Origin: Euborellia annulipes
Lineage: Eukaryota > Arthropoda > Insecta > Dermaptera > Anisolabididae
Assembly: GCA_023213315.1 (NCBI GenBank)
Contig: JAKCPI010014905.1
Location: forward strand, 80,855-144,854
Direction: 5' to 3'
DNA length: 64,000 bases
Shown: positions 9,994-23,800 of the stretch, piece after piece
How positions within the stretch are numbered: the first letter of the stretch is position 1
Layout: every line of letters begins with the position of its first letter
Notes under the pieces: generated by a model
Seen by the model: only the letters and a program-made list of their open reading frames with translations
Databases searched by the model: none
Told to the model about the DNA's origin: nothing
Translations under genes and position numbers: made by a program

Positions 9994-10343
9994 TTTTAAT
10001 TTTTGTAATTATTTTAGAAAAAAAAAATAATTGAAACGTTAACGTCTTTGTTCCTTTAATTACATAATAATTTTATCAATATTTTGATTCAAATATTGCT
10101 TCTTAAATGTCTCTTTTCCTGAATATAAAGATATAATTTTATTATTCTTATATGGTTGTTTCATGCTACAACATGATTATCATACTTATAATAAATTTTA
10201 ATAAAACAGCAACTAGGATAATTTTATTATTTTTTCTCATCCATTTTATTATATTATATTATTAAACGGAAATGCTGAGGGCTTTTTTTTTCTTCTTTTC
10301 TGCTGAGAATTGATGATACGAAAAATAAGCCTACGAGGATAAT

Positions 10344-10622
10344 GTGTTGATGATTTCGCTGTTATTCCAACTGGACTTTGTCATGGCGTTTCTATTTCTT
10401 GCTGATGATGCAAAGTCGATAACATTCAAAATTTTATTAACTATAAATTTAATTTTCCTTTTTGTCATCATAAAGGCCAAGTCATGGTATCTAATGAATT
10501 TTGATGATGAGAGCGACTTGACATACTTTGCAGATATTTACGAGGAACCCAATTTTACAGATTGTAAATACATCATCATTAAAGGGGGAAAAAATGAGTT
10601 CTTTAAAAGCGATCAATCCTAG
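10344..10622 (+). CDS. Small ORF, possible two-pass membrane peptide (uncertain)
   Basis: A 92-codon frame has two hydrophobic stretches, at about residues 3-20 and 25-43, followed by an acidic tail with DIYEEPNFTDCKY. Composition is a little less AT-rich than the flanks. No family is recognised, and there is no splice or promoter evidence. It may simply be a chance open frame. Confidence 0.15.
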   Translation: MLMISLLFQLDFVMAFLFLADDAKSITFKILLTINLIFLFVIIKAKSWYLMNFDDESDLTYFADIYEEPNFTDCKYIIIKGGKNEFFKSDQS

Positions 10623-11812
10623 AAAATAAAAATAATATTCAAAACTACCGTTCATAACCAAAAATTTGAAAATTAGAGAATAAGTAAATTTATATACCTC
10701 AACATCTATAAGAAACGTCAGATACTAGTACTTTACTGATGTACTTTTTTTTAGTTTTTCCAGCTCGGTCAACCCCGGAACTTATAGTTTAAAAGACGTT
10801 TCATACATAAAATAAATGACAGAATGATAAGTAGATTAAAGTTTTATTTATAAAATGTGTTTTTATTTAAAGATTAATACGTCCCCCTTCTATTTTCTTA
10901 AATTCTTTATTCAAAAACAAAAATAAAAAAGTTAATTATAGAATTAATCGTTTGTTTAAAAATATAATTTTTATTTACAAACCATGTAGCCAGAAACAAC
11001 TAATATACCGTATATAAATTTCTTATTTTAGCTTTATATATAGAAATAGAAGTTTTATTTTAAAATTCATTGGAATACGAAAAATGGGGTATATATCTTT
11101 AACAGGACTTAATTTAATTATTCTACTGATAAGGATTCTATATTAATATCCATTGTTTTATGAAAATATTCATTTCTTCTTTTACTCTGATAAAGTTAAT
11201 TATCTTCTTATAATGGGACTTTGTTCCCCTTCCCTTTTTGTAACTCTCCACATGTTATACATTTTTTTTCTTCTATTTTATTCAAATACATAGAATTTGA
11301 AAAGGAAACGCCTCGTATAACGTCTCTCTTTCTCTCTCTGTTCATTTTAATGAATAATTTTTTATGGTTTCCATTTTATCAAAGAATGACCCGAGAACAA
11401 ATTACGCTAATTAATTTCTCTTTCTTTCTCTCTTTCTTCATATAACAGGAAAAATTCTTTTATAAGAGTATCCAGTTAGTTTTATTAAAAAAAAAAAGTA
11501 GAAAAGTGCTTTATTGGGATAATTAAAAAATAATCAAGTCTCGTTGTTTTTTAAAACTTCTTAATGCCTTTCAAAAACAAAAATAATAGTGACCCAGAAA
11601 ATTGCATCTTTATTAAATTAATTAAAGTGAGATATTATAAAAGACTTTTTTTTTTTTTTTTTTGCCTGTTGGCCAGTTTTAACATTGTACAAAGTACATT
11701 AATACAAATTAAACAGAATACAAAAACATTAATGAAAATAACTAAACACATTACAAAAACACCGATACCAACAATGCATTCAAAAATACATATTAACAAA
11801 TTTTTTATTCAC

Positions 11813-11915
11813 CCTCGGACTTGGTGTGGTAGCGCGCCTGCCTTGTATACCAAGAGTCGCGGGTTCGGACCCCAGGTAGTCCGATGATTTTATTTAAGCC
11901 ATTTGGATACCAAAA
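11813..11915 (+). mobile_element. tRNA-headed SINE head (family A), truncated
   Basis: CTTGGTGTGGTAGCGCGCC (A box) and GGGTTCGGACCCC (B box), followed by TTTTATTTAAGCCATTTGG, match the start of the intact copy at 4,029. The 3' part is absent. Confidence 0.65.
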
Positions 11916-12179
11916 TTGAATTTTCCAATTGTTAATGTTTATGATTTCATTATTGTTTATTCGACATTACAAATGTTTATTTTAAAAGATTTTAATTAAA
12001 ACACGACAAAATTTGCTATTACTATTTGACAACTTAAGGAAAAATTTAAGAGATATGTCATAGCAAAATGATTAATTATTTGTTAATACCGCTTTTTTTT
12101 ATTTCTTAACATGATATCAATAATTGAGGTTAAAAATGAAAAAGGCAGCTACTGAATTTTCTTAGATCAGCTAATGCTT

Positions 12180-12400
12180 TTAGTTATTAAAGGAAGTGAG
12201 CCAGTCCTTTTTGAGAGGGCCATTCGTGGGTGTTCCCTTTAAGAGACGTGCTTTGAAATAACAAGACTCACCTGGCTAAGTCTTCTATAGAAAAAATTTA
12301 ACGGCAAATGTTGCTCAGAAAGACCTGGAGCCTATTTCTTCCTCCATGGCCAGGTAACTGGCCCTTAGTTAAGCGACGTTCTTGTATTGAAGAAACCCAT
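12180..12400. other. GC-richer intronic block with perfect hairpin
   Basis: About 220 bp of clearly higher G+C. GGCCAG-GTAA-CTGGCC at 12,348-12,363 is a perfect 6-bp hairpin, and donor-like GT sites occur on both strands (AGGTAACT on +, AGGTGAGT on -). No homology recognised. Regulatory element, small RNA or lost exon are all possible. Confidence 0.25.
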
Positions 12401-12464
12401 TTCAGTACAAAATCTTAGTATAAATTAAAGCACCTTTCATTATTTTATTTCAGGTGACAAAATT

Positions 12465-12560
12465 AATTTAAATTGAATTGGCTACCAATCAATTTAAATA
12501 AATAAGGACTGGATCTAAATGGCCTTTGTTGGAGAAAAATACCTTAAATAAATAAAAATC
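12465..12560 (+). mobile_element. SINE body and tail fragment
   Basis: GAATTGGCTACCAATCAATT, then TCTAAATGGCC and TACCTTAAATAAATAAA, match the 3' half of the SINE family. The head is missing. Confidence 0.5.
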
Positions 12561-12734
12561 ATTGTAAATAGAACTAAAAATTAATTAATAATGAAATGTT
12601 AATGTACTAAAGGCGTTTTGTTTTCTTCATTACAATACCAAGTCACTTAACAATCAATGGCAATCTAATTAACCATAGATGAAGAAACCAGCCCCACAGA
12701 TTTTTCTCATTTTATTTTAATTAATTTTTTTTTT

Positions 12735-12805
12735 ATTAGTTTAAGGTCTTTTTCGGCATCTGAGGCCGAGGCCCCCTCCGTATTTATTTCAATTGATTGG
12801 TATAG
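12735..12805 (-). mobile_element. SINE tail fragment
   Basis: Minus-strand copy of the tail: TTTCGGCATCTGAGGCC near 12,752 and CAATTGATTGGTAT of the body. Confidence 0.5.
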
Positions 12806-13439
12806 AAATCATTTTTTTTTTCGCCTGGGAATCCCCCAAACTTTGTATATGTTTTAACACTTGTCATTTAAATATCTTAACAATTAACAACCAATAAATA
12901 CCACCGCCCAAAACGGGCAAAATAATTTTAAAAAAATTCCACACCCAGGAGGCCGGGTAAAAAATTTTCAATTTTAAAAATACAAATAAATAAACAAAAT
13001 AGTATAATAATTATAAACATAACCCTCACTTTCTTTATCGTTAATTATTATATTAAAAGAGAAATTATCATTTATAGGTTGGTTGATTTTATATCTCAAA
13101 TACGGATAATAGAAAATTCTATTTATTTTTATTTAAAAATAAACAAGTATTTGATTTCTGATGCTTTTGTAACCTTTATAAATAATTGGAACAAAAGAAG
13201 ATGGATTACGATCCTTATTACAGCATTATCTTTTAACATCTCTTTGTTTGTTGAAAGACTGATAGTTATAGTTAAAGAAGCATGAAATAATTTTCTAATT
13301 CGCGTAGACATAAAGCTGAAAAACTTGTTTTTTTAATTATTTTTTTTTTTATTATTCGAATTCAATCTCTAGCTGGTTTTCTCTTTCGCTGAAGCCGTCA
13401 CTTCTTTTCAATGTTATTTTTTTTTTTTTTTTTTGATCT

Positions 13440-13640
13440 CGTCGAATGAATCCCTCAGCTTTAAGACCGGTTGCCAAACTAACCTCTTAAAAAAAATCAA
13501 CTTGGCGAGCGCTATAATGACCTCCATTCTCTAATGACACAATTTATATCTATATGAAAATGCATTGGAATGGAAAGTGAGGGGGGCACACAATAGCGGA
13601 GGAATGGAATGATTCACGCACTCTAACTGACCTTATCGCA
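13440..13640. promoter_or_regulatory. Less AT-rich block upstream of the first coding exon
   Basis: The block has three close GGAATG motifs (13,567-13,606), the core of TEAD/Scalloped sites, about 200 bp before the KDM3 coding exon. It could be a proximal promoter or an enhancer. Inference from motif clustering only. Confidence 0.25.
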
Positions 13641-13799
13641 GAAAATGATTCATCTCGGTTGTTTATTCACTGAAATTCTTCCCTAACTTTTTGTTGATTT
13701 TCCTATTATTAATGGCCACAACCTCATTTCTCTTAACCATATAAAATTTTAAAACCTTGAATTTTTTTTTTGATTTTTGTATTTTTTTTCTTTTTACAG

Positions 13800-14162
13800 C
13801 GTAACAACAACTCCATGTGCTGGAACGTGTTCAGCCCTGTTACGGCCACACGGGGAGTAGCAGGACCAGCAGAAGATGATCAAAGCTCATCCGCCACACA
13901 GCCACCGTCCTCACAAAACCCTGCAGCCGCTGCAGCACATGCAGCGGCAGCTGCCCATGTGGCCGCTCAAGCAGCCGTCCACCATATTCACCATTCGGTC
14001 TCTTCTGCACATGCAGCTGCTCATCAACACCAGAGGAAGAGAGCTTCTCTGGCTGAGACAATGGAATCACAAGTAGCCAACCATCATCATCAATTACAAC
14101 ATCAAAAATATCACCATAAAATGGCAGATCATCTAAGGCATCAAGCTTATTACACCCAATCG
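13800..14162 (+). CDS. KDM3: KDM3 first coding exon
   Basis: Acceptor TTTTTACAG ends at 13,799. The ATG is at 13,815 and gives residues 1-116. It is rich in Ala and His ([15 protein letters not shown] type), as in disordered nuclear proteins. Donor is TCG then GTTAGT, phase 0. Confidence 0.75.
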
Positions 14163-17100
14163 GTTAGTGAAAGTTTTTTTTTTTTTTCTTTTTTTTTTTT
14201 TGACCTGAGCGAAAGTGACCAATTTCTTCAATTTGTTGACCTTTGTTCAGGTGCAACCGTCAACGACACAGGCTCAACCTCGTCAGCCTAGCCTCTCGAA
14301 GGCTGTTGAGTATCCACCACCACCTGCAGCACACAGTCGCTCAACACCTGCATCGAAACCTCCGGTGGAAAAACAACCTCCTCCGTCATCAGGCGGACAT
14401 ACAGCTCTTCCTAAAGCAGAGCCCAACTTTAATCTATTCGGATATCCCTACCAGCAAGGATTTTTGGCCACTACAACAGCCCACGAACCTAAACCGCCAA
14501 AGTCTCAAGTTGATGGACATAAACCGGGAGGGGCTCTGCCCACTCCGCCTCCGCTCATGAGCGATCTCAAGGTGCCCTAACTCTCTATTAACCACACCCT
14601 TTAAACTAAAACACCTGGTTAAATTCTAGGCTCATTATTCATCTCCGCAAATTAGAGTTCGATTCTACTAAAAATTAGTTATATATATTTAATTTTTATT
14701 TTATAAATTATTTTGGGATAGAAATTATTGATATAAATTAGGAAATTTAAATTGGTCAGAAGCAAACTAAAATTTATACAGTAACTAAATAAAATAAATT
14801 TTTTAAGAAGATTCAGAAACGAGATTAGAAAAAATAATTAGAAAAAATAATGAAATTAAAAAAAATATTTTAATACTAGTTAAAGTCGTTCTGGAATTTA
14901 ATGTTTTTTTGTTTTTTTTTAATACAATAAATTGTGTTTTGATTACTATCCAACTCGTTTCTGACTCAACTCATAATTCTATTTTCTTTCTTTATCCTTG
15001 ACATTATTTTATACGGGGGTCATGTTGCATCTGGCTGAATTCATTTAAAAAATTTATTAACTTGGCGGTATAGGGATAAATTTTAGAAAGGGAATCAACC
15101 GCCATTAGCGTAGTTGTTTTTTATCACTTATAGTGGCTGACGCCTGTCTCGTGCCCCGTGCAGGCGTCTGTGATCGTCAAAAATGAGGTGAAACAGCAGC
15201 ATCCGCCGGCGGCGCCCAGTCCTAAGCAGATGCATTACGCCCAGCAAGTCTACCGAAGTCCAGGGACACCTCAACGCCACACTCCTTCGCCTCACGATCG
15301 TTACAAGATGGCCACTGTTGCATCATACCCCTATCCTAATGCAGCTCCTAATGTCGCTCATTATCAACTCCCTCCTGGCACAGCCCTTGCCCAACCCAAG
15401 GCCAAAGTGTCTAGTCCTGCCCCTTCTCATTTTTACGGGAAGCCTAGTGCAGGTATCAGTGCAGGCATCACAAGTGGCACACCCGTATGCCGTCCTCAAG
15501 ACTCTGCAACAGTACCTATGCCTCTTCCTTTGGTCTCTAAAGCGCCATTAACTGCGTCAGTGTCTCCTTCACCCTTCCAGCAAATATCTTCACCTTATCT
15601 TCCCCCTCCTGCACATACACGTACACCTATGGTGTATGCACCGAAACTTCTCCCTCATCATGGTTCGCCACCTTCAGCCGCATCAGCTCCTCTACAAACA
15701 CAGCCCCTTGACTTAGGTGTTTCTAATTGTCGAGATGACTCCGGCTCACCTAAAAGGAAACCTCTCCTATCTCCAGTTGCTCTTGATAGGAAAAGATCCC
15801 GTTTAGAACAGCCTGAGTTAACTCGCGCATCAGCGCCCAGTCCTCTTATTGCCTCTGCCGCTACTACCATTACAACTGTGGTCAACACTGCCGCCTATTG
15901 TACCCCTTCTACTGCTACTGTTGTCTCAACCCCACCTCCTGCGAGAACAGGATCCGGTGATGGTGCGAGGCAAAGTCCAGTTCCTGCAGCACAGCATCCT
16001 CCGCCACAAATAGCTCCGCTGCCACCTCCTCCACCTCCAGCCACATCTCCTTTAAAACCAGTCAGTACGAGCACCACCTCGACCACGACGACAACTACCA
16101 CTGTGCCGGACACAACAATGTCCAGAAGTCCCACTCCTACTCCTGCGCCTAGTAGACCTATTAATAATGCTCCTGTCCACAAATTGAAAAAAGCTTGGCT
16201 GCAAAGACATAGTGGTGAAGATACAACGGAGGATACGACAGGAATCGTGGGTAGTGGTACATGTGTTACTCTGCCATTGACACTACCGTCCAAGACAAAA
16301 ACACCTCCTCCCCCTCCACCACCTGCCAGTTCAACTAAGTCATCTAATAATAGCCAGCAGCGCAAGACCCCGACAGTCAATGGTCATGCTTCAACACCCT
16401 CTCCTCAAACCACTCCTCCTCCTCCTCCTTCATCTGCTTTAAGAGACGATGATTCTTCTAGTTCAGATCCTGAACCAAAATCACCTGCCAAACGAAAACC
16501 ACCTAAAGTCAAACGTAAAAAAGGAGCGAACGCTTTGCGCAAAGCCCATGCAGAGGAAAAACGTAAAAAACTTACAGCCGCTGCTGCTGCTGCTGAAAGT
16601 AGTGATAGTGAGAGTCTATCTGACAAAGAATCAGATAGCGGTAAGAAAAATAATGGAGGCGGAAACGGGAATGGCAACCAATCCACAAATGGAGGTGGAA
16701 CGACGAGTTCAAATGGAGGGACTAGTGGGCCAAAAGAACCAAGGAAGCGAGGTCGACGGCCAAAGACGAACAAACCTGAAGAGCCTCGACAAAAAAAATC
16801 TAGGGAAGATCCACCCACGCCGCCCTTTCGTAAACCACCTGTCAGCCTGCTAAAGAAAACTGGTGAGAGCTTTCTTCAAGATGGCGCATGTTTTGAAGTA
16901 GCACCTAAGTTAGCCAAATGCAGAGAATGTAGGTGGACACCGAACCAACGATCTAAGAACGTGCCAAACATCTTCTGTCGTTTTTATGCCTTCAGACGCT
17001 TGAGATATACCAAGAATGGGCAACTGGCAATCGCTGGCTTCTCAGATCCACACAAAGATGCATCCGAGGTTGGTACTAATTACTGCAGATCACATTCCTC

Positions 17101-20100
17101 CATTAGAAATTAAAAAAAAAAATTCGCAAACGAACAACGTTTGATTTTTAGAGCTTCCGGAATCGAGGCAAACAACATAAAAATTTTTTAACTAACAAAA
17201 TAAGCACTAATTCCAGTGCATCTTGTGTGTGGCCTGAGCATGTGACCATTGCACTAGTTGCGTGTGAGAATGCGTACATCAAGAGATATGCTCAACAACC
17301 AACACAACCCAAGTCGACTGGCGTAGCTGCTAATTCCCCTCTCCCGCTACGCCAATGGACTCAATGCGTGCGAATGCGAGTTTGCCCGATTCCAACTCAA
17401 GCTTTCGTCTGATTGGCGATTGATTCCACTCTTTTTTCTCAAGTCCATATCATTCACATTTTCGTCCATTTTTTTTTTTCTTTATTAATACCAAAATTCA
17501 TTATATCATTAACCCATTTTTTTTTTATACCTCATCGTTTTTTCCTTGGAATGGATTATTTACAAGAGAGAAAGAAAAAAAAACAAACTAATAATGTGTT
17601 TGTTTATTTTTTTTCTTTTTTTTTTAACAGGCGCTTGTATTTTTGTAATAATATCCTGTTGTGGTCTGTATGAATGAGGATGTGAACTTGATATGGATAG
17701 AGAGAGAGGGTGTTTGGCTCTTTGGCAGACGTTGGTTCTTTTGTTCATTTTTTTTCTCTCCCTCTTAGTTTTTGTTTCATCCTGTCCTCATTTGGGACCT
17801 TGTGTGGACATTCCCCTTGACCCATCGTGTTTCAGGACGACTTGAAGTTGTGGCTCCCATCGGCCGATCGACCTCCAGCCGAACTCGACCAGGACATGTC
17901 GCGATTCCTGCTACAGCAGGTGGGCGACCAACTGTGTGACCTGCTCGAACAGGAGAAGGAGAGCGTTGCCGTCCATATGGCCGAAGGTACGGATTTATCT
18001 GTTCAGTGTTTTATTTCAACATCTTAAACCTAAGTTTTTACAAAGATATTGCTATAAAAATATATCCTTTTTGGATGCGTCGTCCTTCAGGTGAGCAAAT
18101 CAATCTGTCAAATAGGTTAGTTCAGTTCTGTTTTGCTAGTTTAAAAAAAATAAAAAAGTTGAAAAATGGCATAGCGATTGAACATTTATTTAAAAAAGGA
18201 TTATCGCTTAAAACAACACGGTATCATCAAATATTTCCTTCGCTTTTATCCTTTCCTATCTTATTTACATTTATTACAATATATATCCAAACTAACCTAT
18301 TTGACCTATTGATTTGAAATTTGATGTGATCACATGATAAACAGACGTTTCCAACAATGATATATTTTTTCTTTTAACAATAAGAAAATTTTAGAATGCA
18401 TCTGAAAATAATTGCTATATTATGTTTCGACCTTGATTAGATTCATTTTTTTAAATTATATTATAATTACCAATTAAAATTTCTTTCTCTTCTGAAGGTC
18501 AATTCGCACATCCTACCTTGACCCTTGATCGTTTAGTTTATCCTTAACATAAAATTTACCATATATTAACATTTTTTGGCTAATTAAAGACTCAAATTTA
18601 TTTACCTTATTAAAATAATTATATTTTTATTTTTAGAAACATGAAAGTTAATTATAGTTTATCAGGAAAAAATTTCTACGTGTGTAAATTTAAGGAAAAT
18701 GGCAAAAATTTAGTAAAAAAAAAAGTAATAATTCAAACGTCATACCTTTAGAGCTTAATTTTCTAATGAATTTACTTACGAATTATGGCTTCTTTTCTTT
18801 CTATTTAATTTCGTAAATATTAAAAAAAAAAAAAAGAGAAAAAAAATTTTTAGTTGGAAAATCAATTCCGTGAATTTTCTCAATCAATTTAAAAATTTGA
18901 TTAAACATTTACACATTTGCTGATAACTTGGCGCGCCTCTTCACTCTTCTTTCTAAATATTATTTTTGTTTATCTTCTTATTTAAAGATAGAGATAAACT
19001 CTATTCCATATTACACACTTTTTTATTTTATTTTTACCAGTCATTTTAATTTAAAAATTAAAGAAATAATTAAACACCAAATTTATATTCGTTGGATATT
19101 TTATAAAAAAAAATTCAAATTTTTAAGCTCAAGTATTATTTGAGATTTTTTATCAAAATTTATACTTAAATGTCATATCAATAGAATTTTTTTTCGGAGG
19201 GGAGGGGCTCATTTTTAAATATCCCCCTCCCCCCATGCACAAAAATAAAAATTTTTAAAATGTCGAATATACCTGAGCCCCGAGGCGCCCGGGCCCTCTC
19301 AAAGTTTTATTAATAAATTCTTTTATAATATTAATATTTTCAGTGTGAACCAGTCTTATAGATTGTAATCTCATAAACGGTAGTTAAATTCTTGGTTAAA
19401 TAAAAGAAATTGCCAAATTCTCGTATATATGTATATAGATTTGAAAAATTTGGCGAGGTGGGTCCAACCTCCTCGCTTATATACGCCCTGACTTATTTTA
19501 ATAAATTGCAGCCCCTCACCTCCATAAAATACTCATTAATTCAAATTCAACTACACTAAAGTCACAGCGAATTTAGCAATTCCAGATTTAGAGTTTGGGA
19601 GTTTGCTTTTTAATAAATATTTTTATCATCATTTGACAAAAATTTTTTTTCTGACTTGCACTCTACTCTAAAATTAATTTTTAATTAAAAATTAATTTGG
19701 GCACAAAGTTTTTTAAAATAATTCTTTATTCACTTTTTAATTTTTTCTTACGGCATATAACTGTTCGATATATATAGATTGACTTTGAAATAATATATTA
19801 ATATTTAATAAAAGTTATATATATATACCCATTCACATATATTTATATAAATTGCTATAAATTGATTTTGTTGAGTTAGGCTTTTAAGTTGTTTTGAAAA
19901 CAGCAGCAACGCCCTCTTTAATTCATTTTGCTTCTTTTGGCTGCCAGGGGCGCTCTAGTCAATTTCCCTTCCTTTACACTCTCACTTTTGGGAAGAGTTC
20001 TTTTTGTTCCTGGATTTTGAGTTGTAAACATTGTTTGTGAGTCGAGCATCTTTTAGCTTGGCTATCATTCAATATGGCCAATATGGAAACTTGTTTTGTT

Positions 20101-20846
20101 AGTATACACATTTAATTAAATTTTCCTTTTATCATATTTTTATAAATCATCGCGTTGGAAAAAACTACTTTACCAAAATGTATAGGTTTACGTTTTTTAG
20201 CACGTGTTTATTTAAGTAAAATAGGCTACATTTTTTTAGCATGTGTTTATTTAAGTAAAATAGGCTTACATTTTTTTTAGCACGTGTTTATTTAAGTAAA
20301 ATAGGCTTACATTTTTTTTAGCACGTGTTTATTTAAATAAAATAGGCTTACATTTTTTTAGCACGTGTTTATTTAAGTAAAATAAAAAGTTGTAATATCC
20401 TGTAATGTGCTATGCAGACCCTCATTTCTTTTAAACAATTTTATTTATATTCTTAATTTAATAAATACAAATTTTCAATTTTTTTCTTGTTTCAGACAAG
20501 ACGATCGCATGGAAACGCGTGGTTCAGGGAGTACGCGAAATGTGCGACGTGTGCGAGACGACTCTCTTCAATTTCCACTGGGCTTGCGGCAAGTGCGGTT
20601 TCGTCGTTTGCATTGATTGCTATAAGGTAAATAAAATAATAAACATCCTATGGAAATTAATTTTGAACAAGGGGATTGATTATTTAAAAAAAACAAAATC
20701 TTTGAATATGGGGGGTTTTTTTATGCACCTTTAAAAAAAAAAATATTTTTATTAAAAAAACACAAAAAATTTAATAAGTTTTTGATTTTTTTGGGGGAAT
20801 ACCCCCCCCCCCCCCCCGGTGGGCTTCTTTTTTAAAAAACAACTCC

Positions 20847-20882
<36 letters not shown>

Positions 20883-23800
20883 CCCAATTTAAATTTAAAA
20901 AATTATTTTTTTTTTTTTCCCCCCCCAAAAATTTTTAATATTATTAAAATTAAAAAGGGGAATTGGTTTTTGGGGTTGGGGAACAATTTTAGGTAATTTT
21001 GATCTACTGAATATGAAAATAATAATATTTTTGTTCTATTGACTCTACTTTTTGAGATAAAGGCAATCCAATTTATACTGGAATTTAAATTATAGAAGGG
21101 GGAAAATTTTTTTTAAAACGTTTATTTTAAAATTATCCAATTATTTCAAAAAAAGTGCTGAAAATGATAGAAAGATAATAAAATTAATTATAAAAAACAA
21201 AAACATCAATAATAGTTAAGAAGAACGTTTTGTATGCAATTTCCTTTGGTGTTTTTGGTCGCAAGAAAAAAAAAAAAAAAAAAATTATTCCTCTTTGTTA
21301 TCAATAGAATAATTTAGATGCAAATTGATATGCTTGATGAAATTTTACTCTAAAATTGATTAACTTTATTTTTACAGAGCCGCAAAACTGGTAAAGGCCG
21401 AATTTGGGGTGATCCTGCTCGCGACAGAGATGATTTCAGTTGGCTGCTATGCACAAATCGACAGCCTCATGAACAGGATCGGCTAATGCTCACACAAATC
21501 ATCGCTGGCGATTCTTTATTAGAGCTTGGCCGTCGTGCTCATGAGGCTCGTGCCCTCTGGAACATTCCACAATATTGCGATTGTCCTCTAGCCCAAGAGC
21601 TTGCGGAGAAAAAACCGGCAAATGGATTTAGCCGCGAATTTGCCAAAAATCTTGTCAAAATGGAACCATTACGTGGCTTGCTCAAACAAGAGAATGGAAC
21701 TAGCACAAATGGAGATGAACCGCCTGATGAGGAGAAAACAAATAATGTAAAGACGGAAGACAAAAAATCGTCACTCAGTTGGTTGGCAGACCTCGCCTTA
21801 TCTAAAGAAGAAGAGGTGAGAATTGTTTCATTATTTTTGCCTGAACAAATGTCTTAAATTTATGGACAAAGTAAGATAATTGGAACAAAATAAATTCTAA
21901 TATTTAAATTTTACATTCCTTTTTTGAAGAAACATGGGGTTCCACTCATAAATTTGTATATAAACTATTTACAAATTAACTGCCAAATATTTCAGCACTC
22001 TTGCAAAAGATGGAGGCTAGTCTAACAGCCGGCATTATCATATCTCCTGGCTGTACATTATCTCCTTTTCTTAAGAATTAAGAATTTTTTTTAATGTAAT
22101 ATTTGAAATTTTAATTTTTATATAAGTAATTATGATATTTTAAACAAATTTATTCCAAATTTTTTATTAAATAAAAGATTCTAACTTTTGATTTAATAAA
22201 TTTTCGCCTGAATAAAAGCACTAAATGTTCTTGAATTTGTGGACCTTTAGATCGTCGACTTCAGGCAAAGTAAATATCAAGTAACTCCAGGGTGAGGAAG
22301 CAGTTTTGATTCAATTACTGAACTTCCACAATCGGAGTCTCTACAATTCTTTTATTATGTCATTTTATTTATATTTAAATAAAAATGGCCTATTAAAAAA
22401 TATTATATTAGTTTCTAAAATTAAGGTTGATTTATTAAATGTTTTTAATTCATAATAAGATTTTTATTTTTTATTTTTCAGAACTCTAATTCGAGTTCTG
22501 ATAGCGATGAAGACAAGGACGGTAACTATTCAACACTTCGTGAATTACTAATCAGGCCATCTCACAATAAATCGAACGGAAGTGGGCCAACATCTCCTAA
22601 CGCTGCATCGACGCCGCCGCCGACGCAGACATTACCCACTGCGACGCCGCCGTCGTCGAAAAAAGCTCGAAAGGACACCCTTGATGAAGTTATCTCCTCA
22701 GTAATTGAATACAGCGTGAAAAACGAGACTACAGAAGGCAAAACGCAAACGACCCAATTGAAACATTTCGTCCGTCGTTATAATTGGGTCCAGAAAGGCC
22801 GCGAGCCGTTGGCTATCCGCATCATGACGCTCACAGAGAGCAAGTTGCTATACCCCAACGTGCCCCATCAGTGGCTTTGTGATGGCAAACTGCTCAAGCT
22901 CAATGACTCTCAACATATCGGCAACTATCGCATTTTCCAGGACCAGTGGAAGCGAGGACAGCCTGTCATTGTGTCAGATGTCACCAAAAATTTAGATATG
23001 ACACTCTGGCATCCGGATTCGTTTGCACGGGATTTTGGCGAAGATAAGAATGATCTGATTAATTGTATGACCGGTAACATTGTCCCTAATCAACCAATGC
23101 GAAAATTCTGGGAAGGTTTCGAACATTTAACACGACGTCTCAAGGATGATCGAGGCAATCCGATGTTACTTAAATTGAAAGATTGGCCGCCCGGTGAGGA
23201 TTTTGCTGAAATGCTACCATCACGTTTTAACGATCTGATGCGAGTTTTACCGTTGAATGAATATACTCATCGAACGGGACGTCTGAATCTCGCCTCTCGA
23301 CTACCGGACTGTTTCGTGCGTCCGGATTTAGGCCCAAAAATGTACAATGCATATGGATCAGCATTGCATCCGAACAAAGGCACCACCAACTTGCATCTTG
23401 ACATTTCTGATGCTGTTAACGTTATGGTCTATGTGGGAATCCCTAAAGATGGAAACTCGGATGAACACATCAAAGGTAAACAAAATAAATTCACTAATTC
23501 TAATTCTCGTTAGAAGAATTGTAAACTGAAGTTTTTTTTTTTTTTTTAAATAAAATACTCTATTGCCTTCCAAAAGCGTCAGATTTCTTGAAATGTGGAC
23601 TTTTTTGATCGTTGCGTGAAGGCATATTAAAATGGAAACTCCATCGGGTGAGGAGATAGCGTTCTTATCGCTTTTTTTCTCAATCGGGGTCTCTACAAAA
23701 AAATTGCTTACAACAGTTTTGCCATAAATTAGCTTAATATAAACAAATCAATATATTTAACTTGAACTATATCCCTCACTCATCAAGTATCTGGACAGTT

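Larger units (their letters stand above)
1836..13799 (+). other. Inferred KDM3 intron 1, repeat-filled
   Basis: About 12 kb with no recognised gene. It holds SINE copies, a hAT MITE, a Tc1-like palindromic MITE, two hammerhead-like fold-backs and homopolymer runs. There are also several less AT-rich blocks (1,880-2,010; 7,630-7,930; 8,960-9,140; 12,180-12,400; 13,440-13,640) that are candidate enhancers, alternative promoters or unrecognised exons. Confidence 0.4.
17987..20495 (+). other. KDM3 intron with GC-richer block and minisatellite
   Basis: AT-rich for most of its length, with a short G-rich transposon-like patch at 19,190-19,310. A less AT-rich block lies at 19,880-20,100 and an E-box minisatellite at 20,186-20,385, described separately. 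No gene seen. Confidence 0.5.

Noticed and set aside
15895..16818. Long minus-strand open frames (161 and 137 codons) opposite the large KDM3 exon
   Set aside because: They are Gly/Val- or Leu/Phe-rich mirror images of the Pro/Ser/Lys-rich coding strand, with no start or splice logic of their own.
19960..19985. CTCF insulator site (TGCCAGGGGCGCTCT)
   Set aside because: One G short of the core and lacking the upstream part; too weak to call.
20795..20900. Biological meaning of the long C and T runs
   Set aside because: Homopolymers of this length are prone to sequencing and assembly error.
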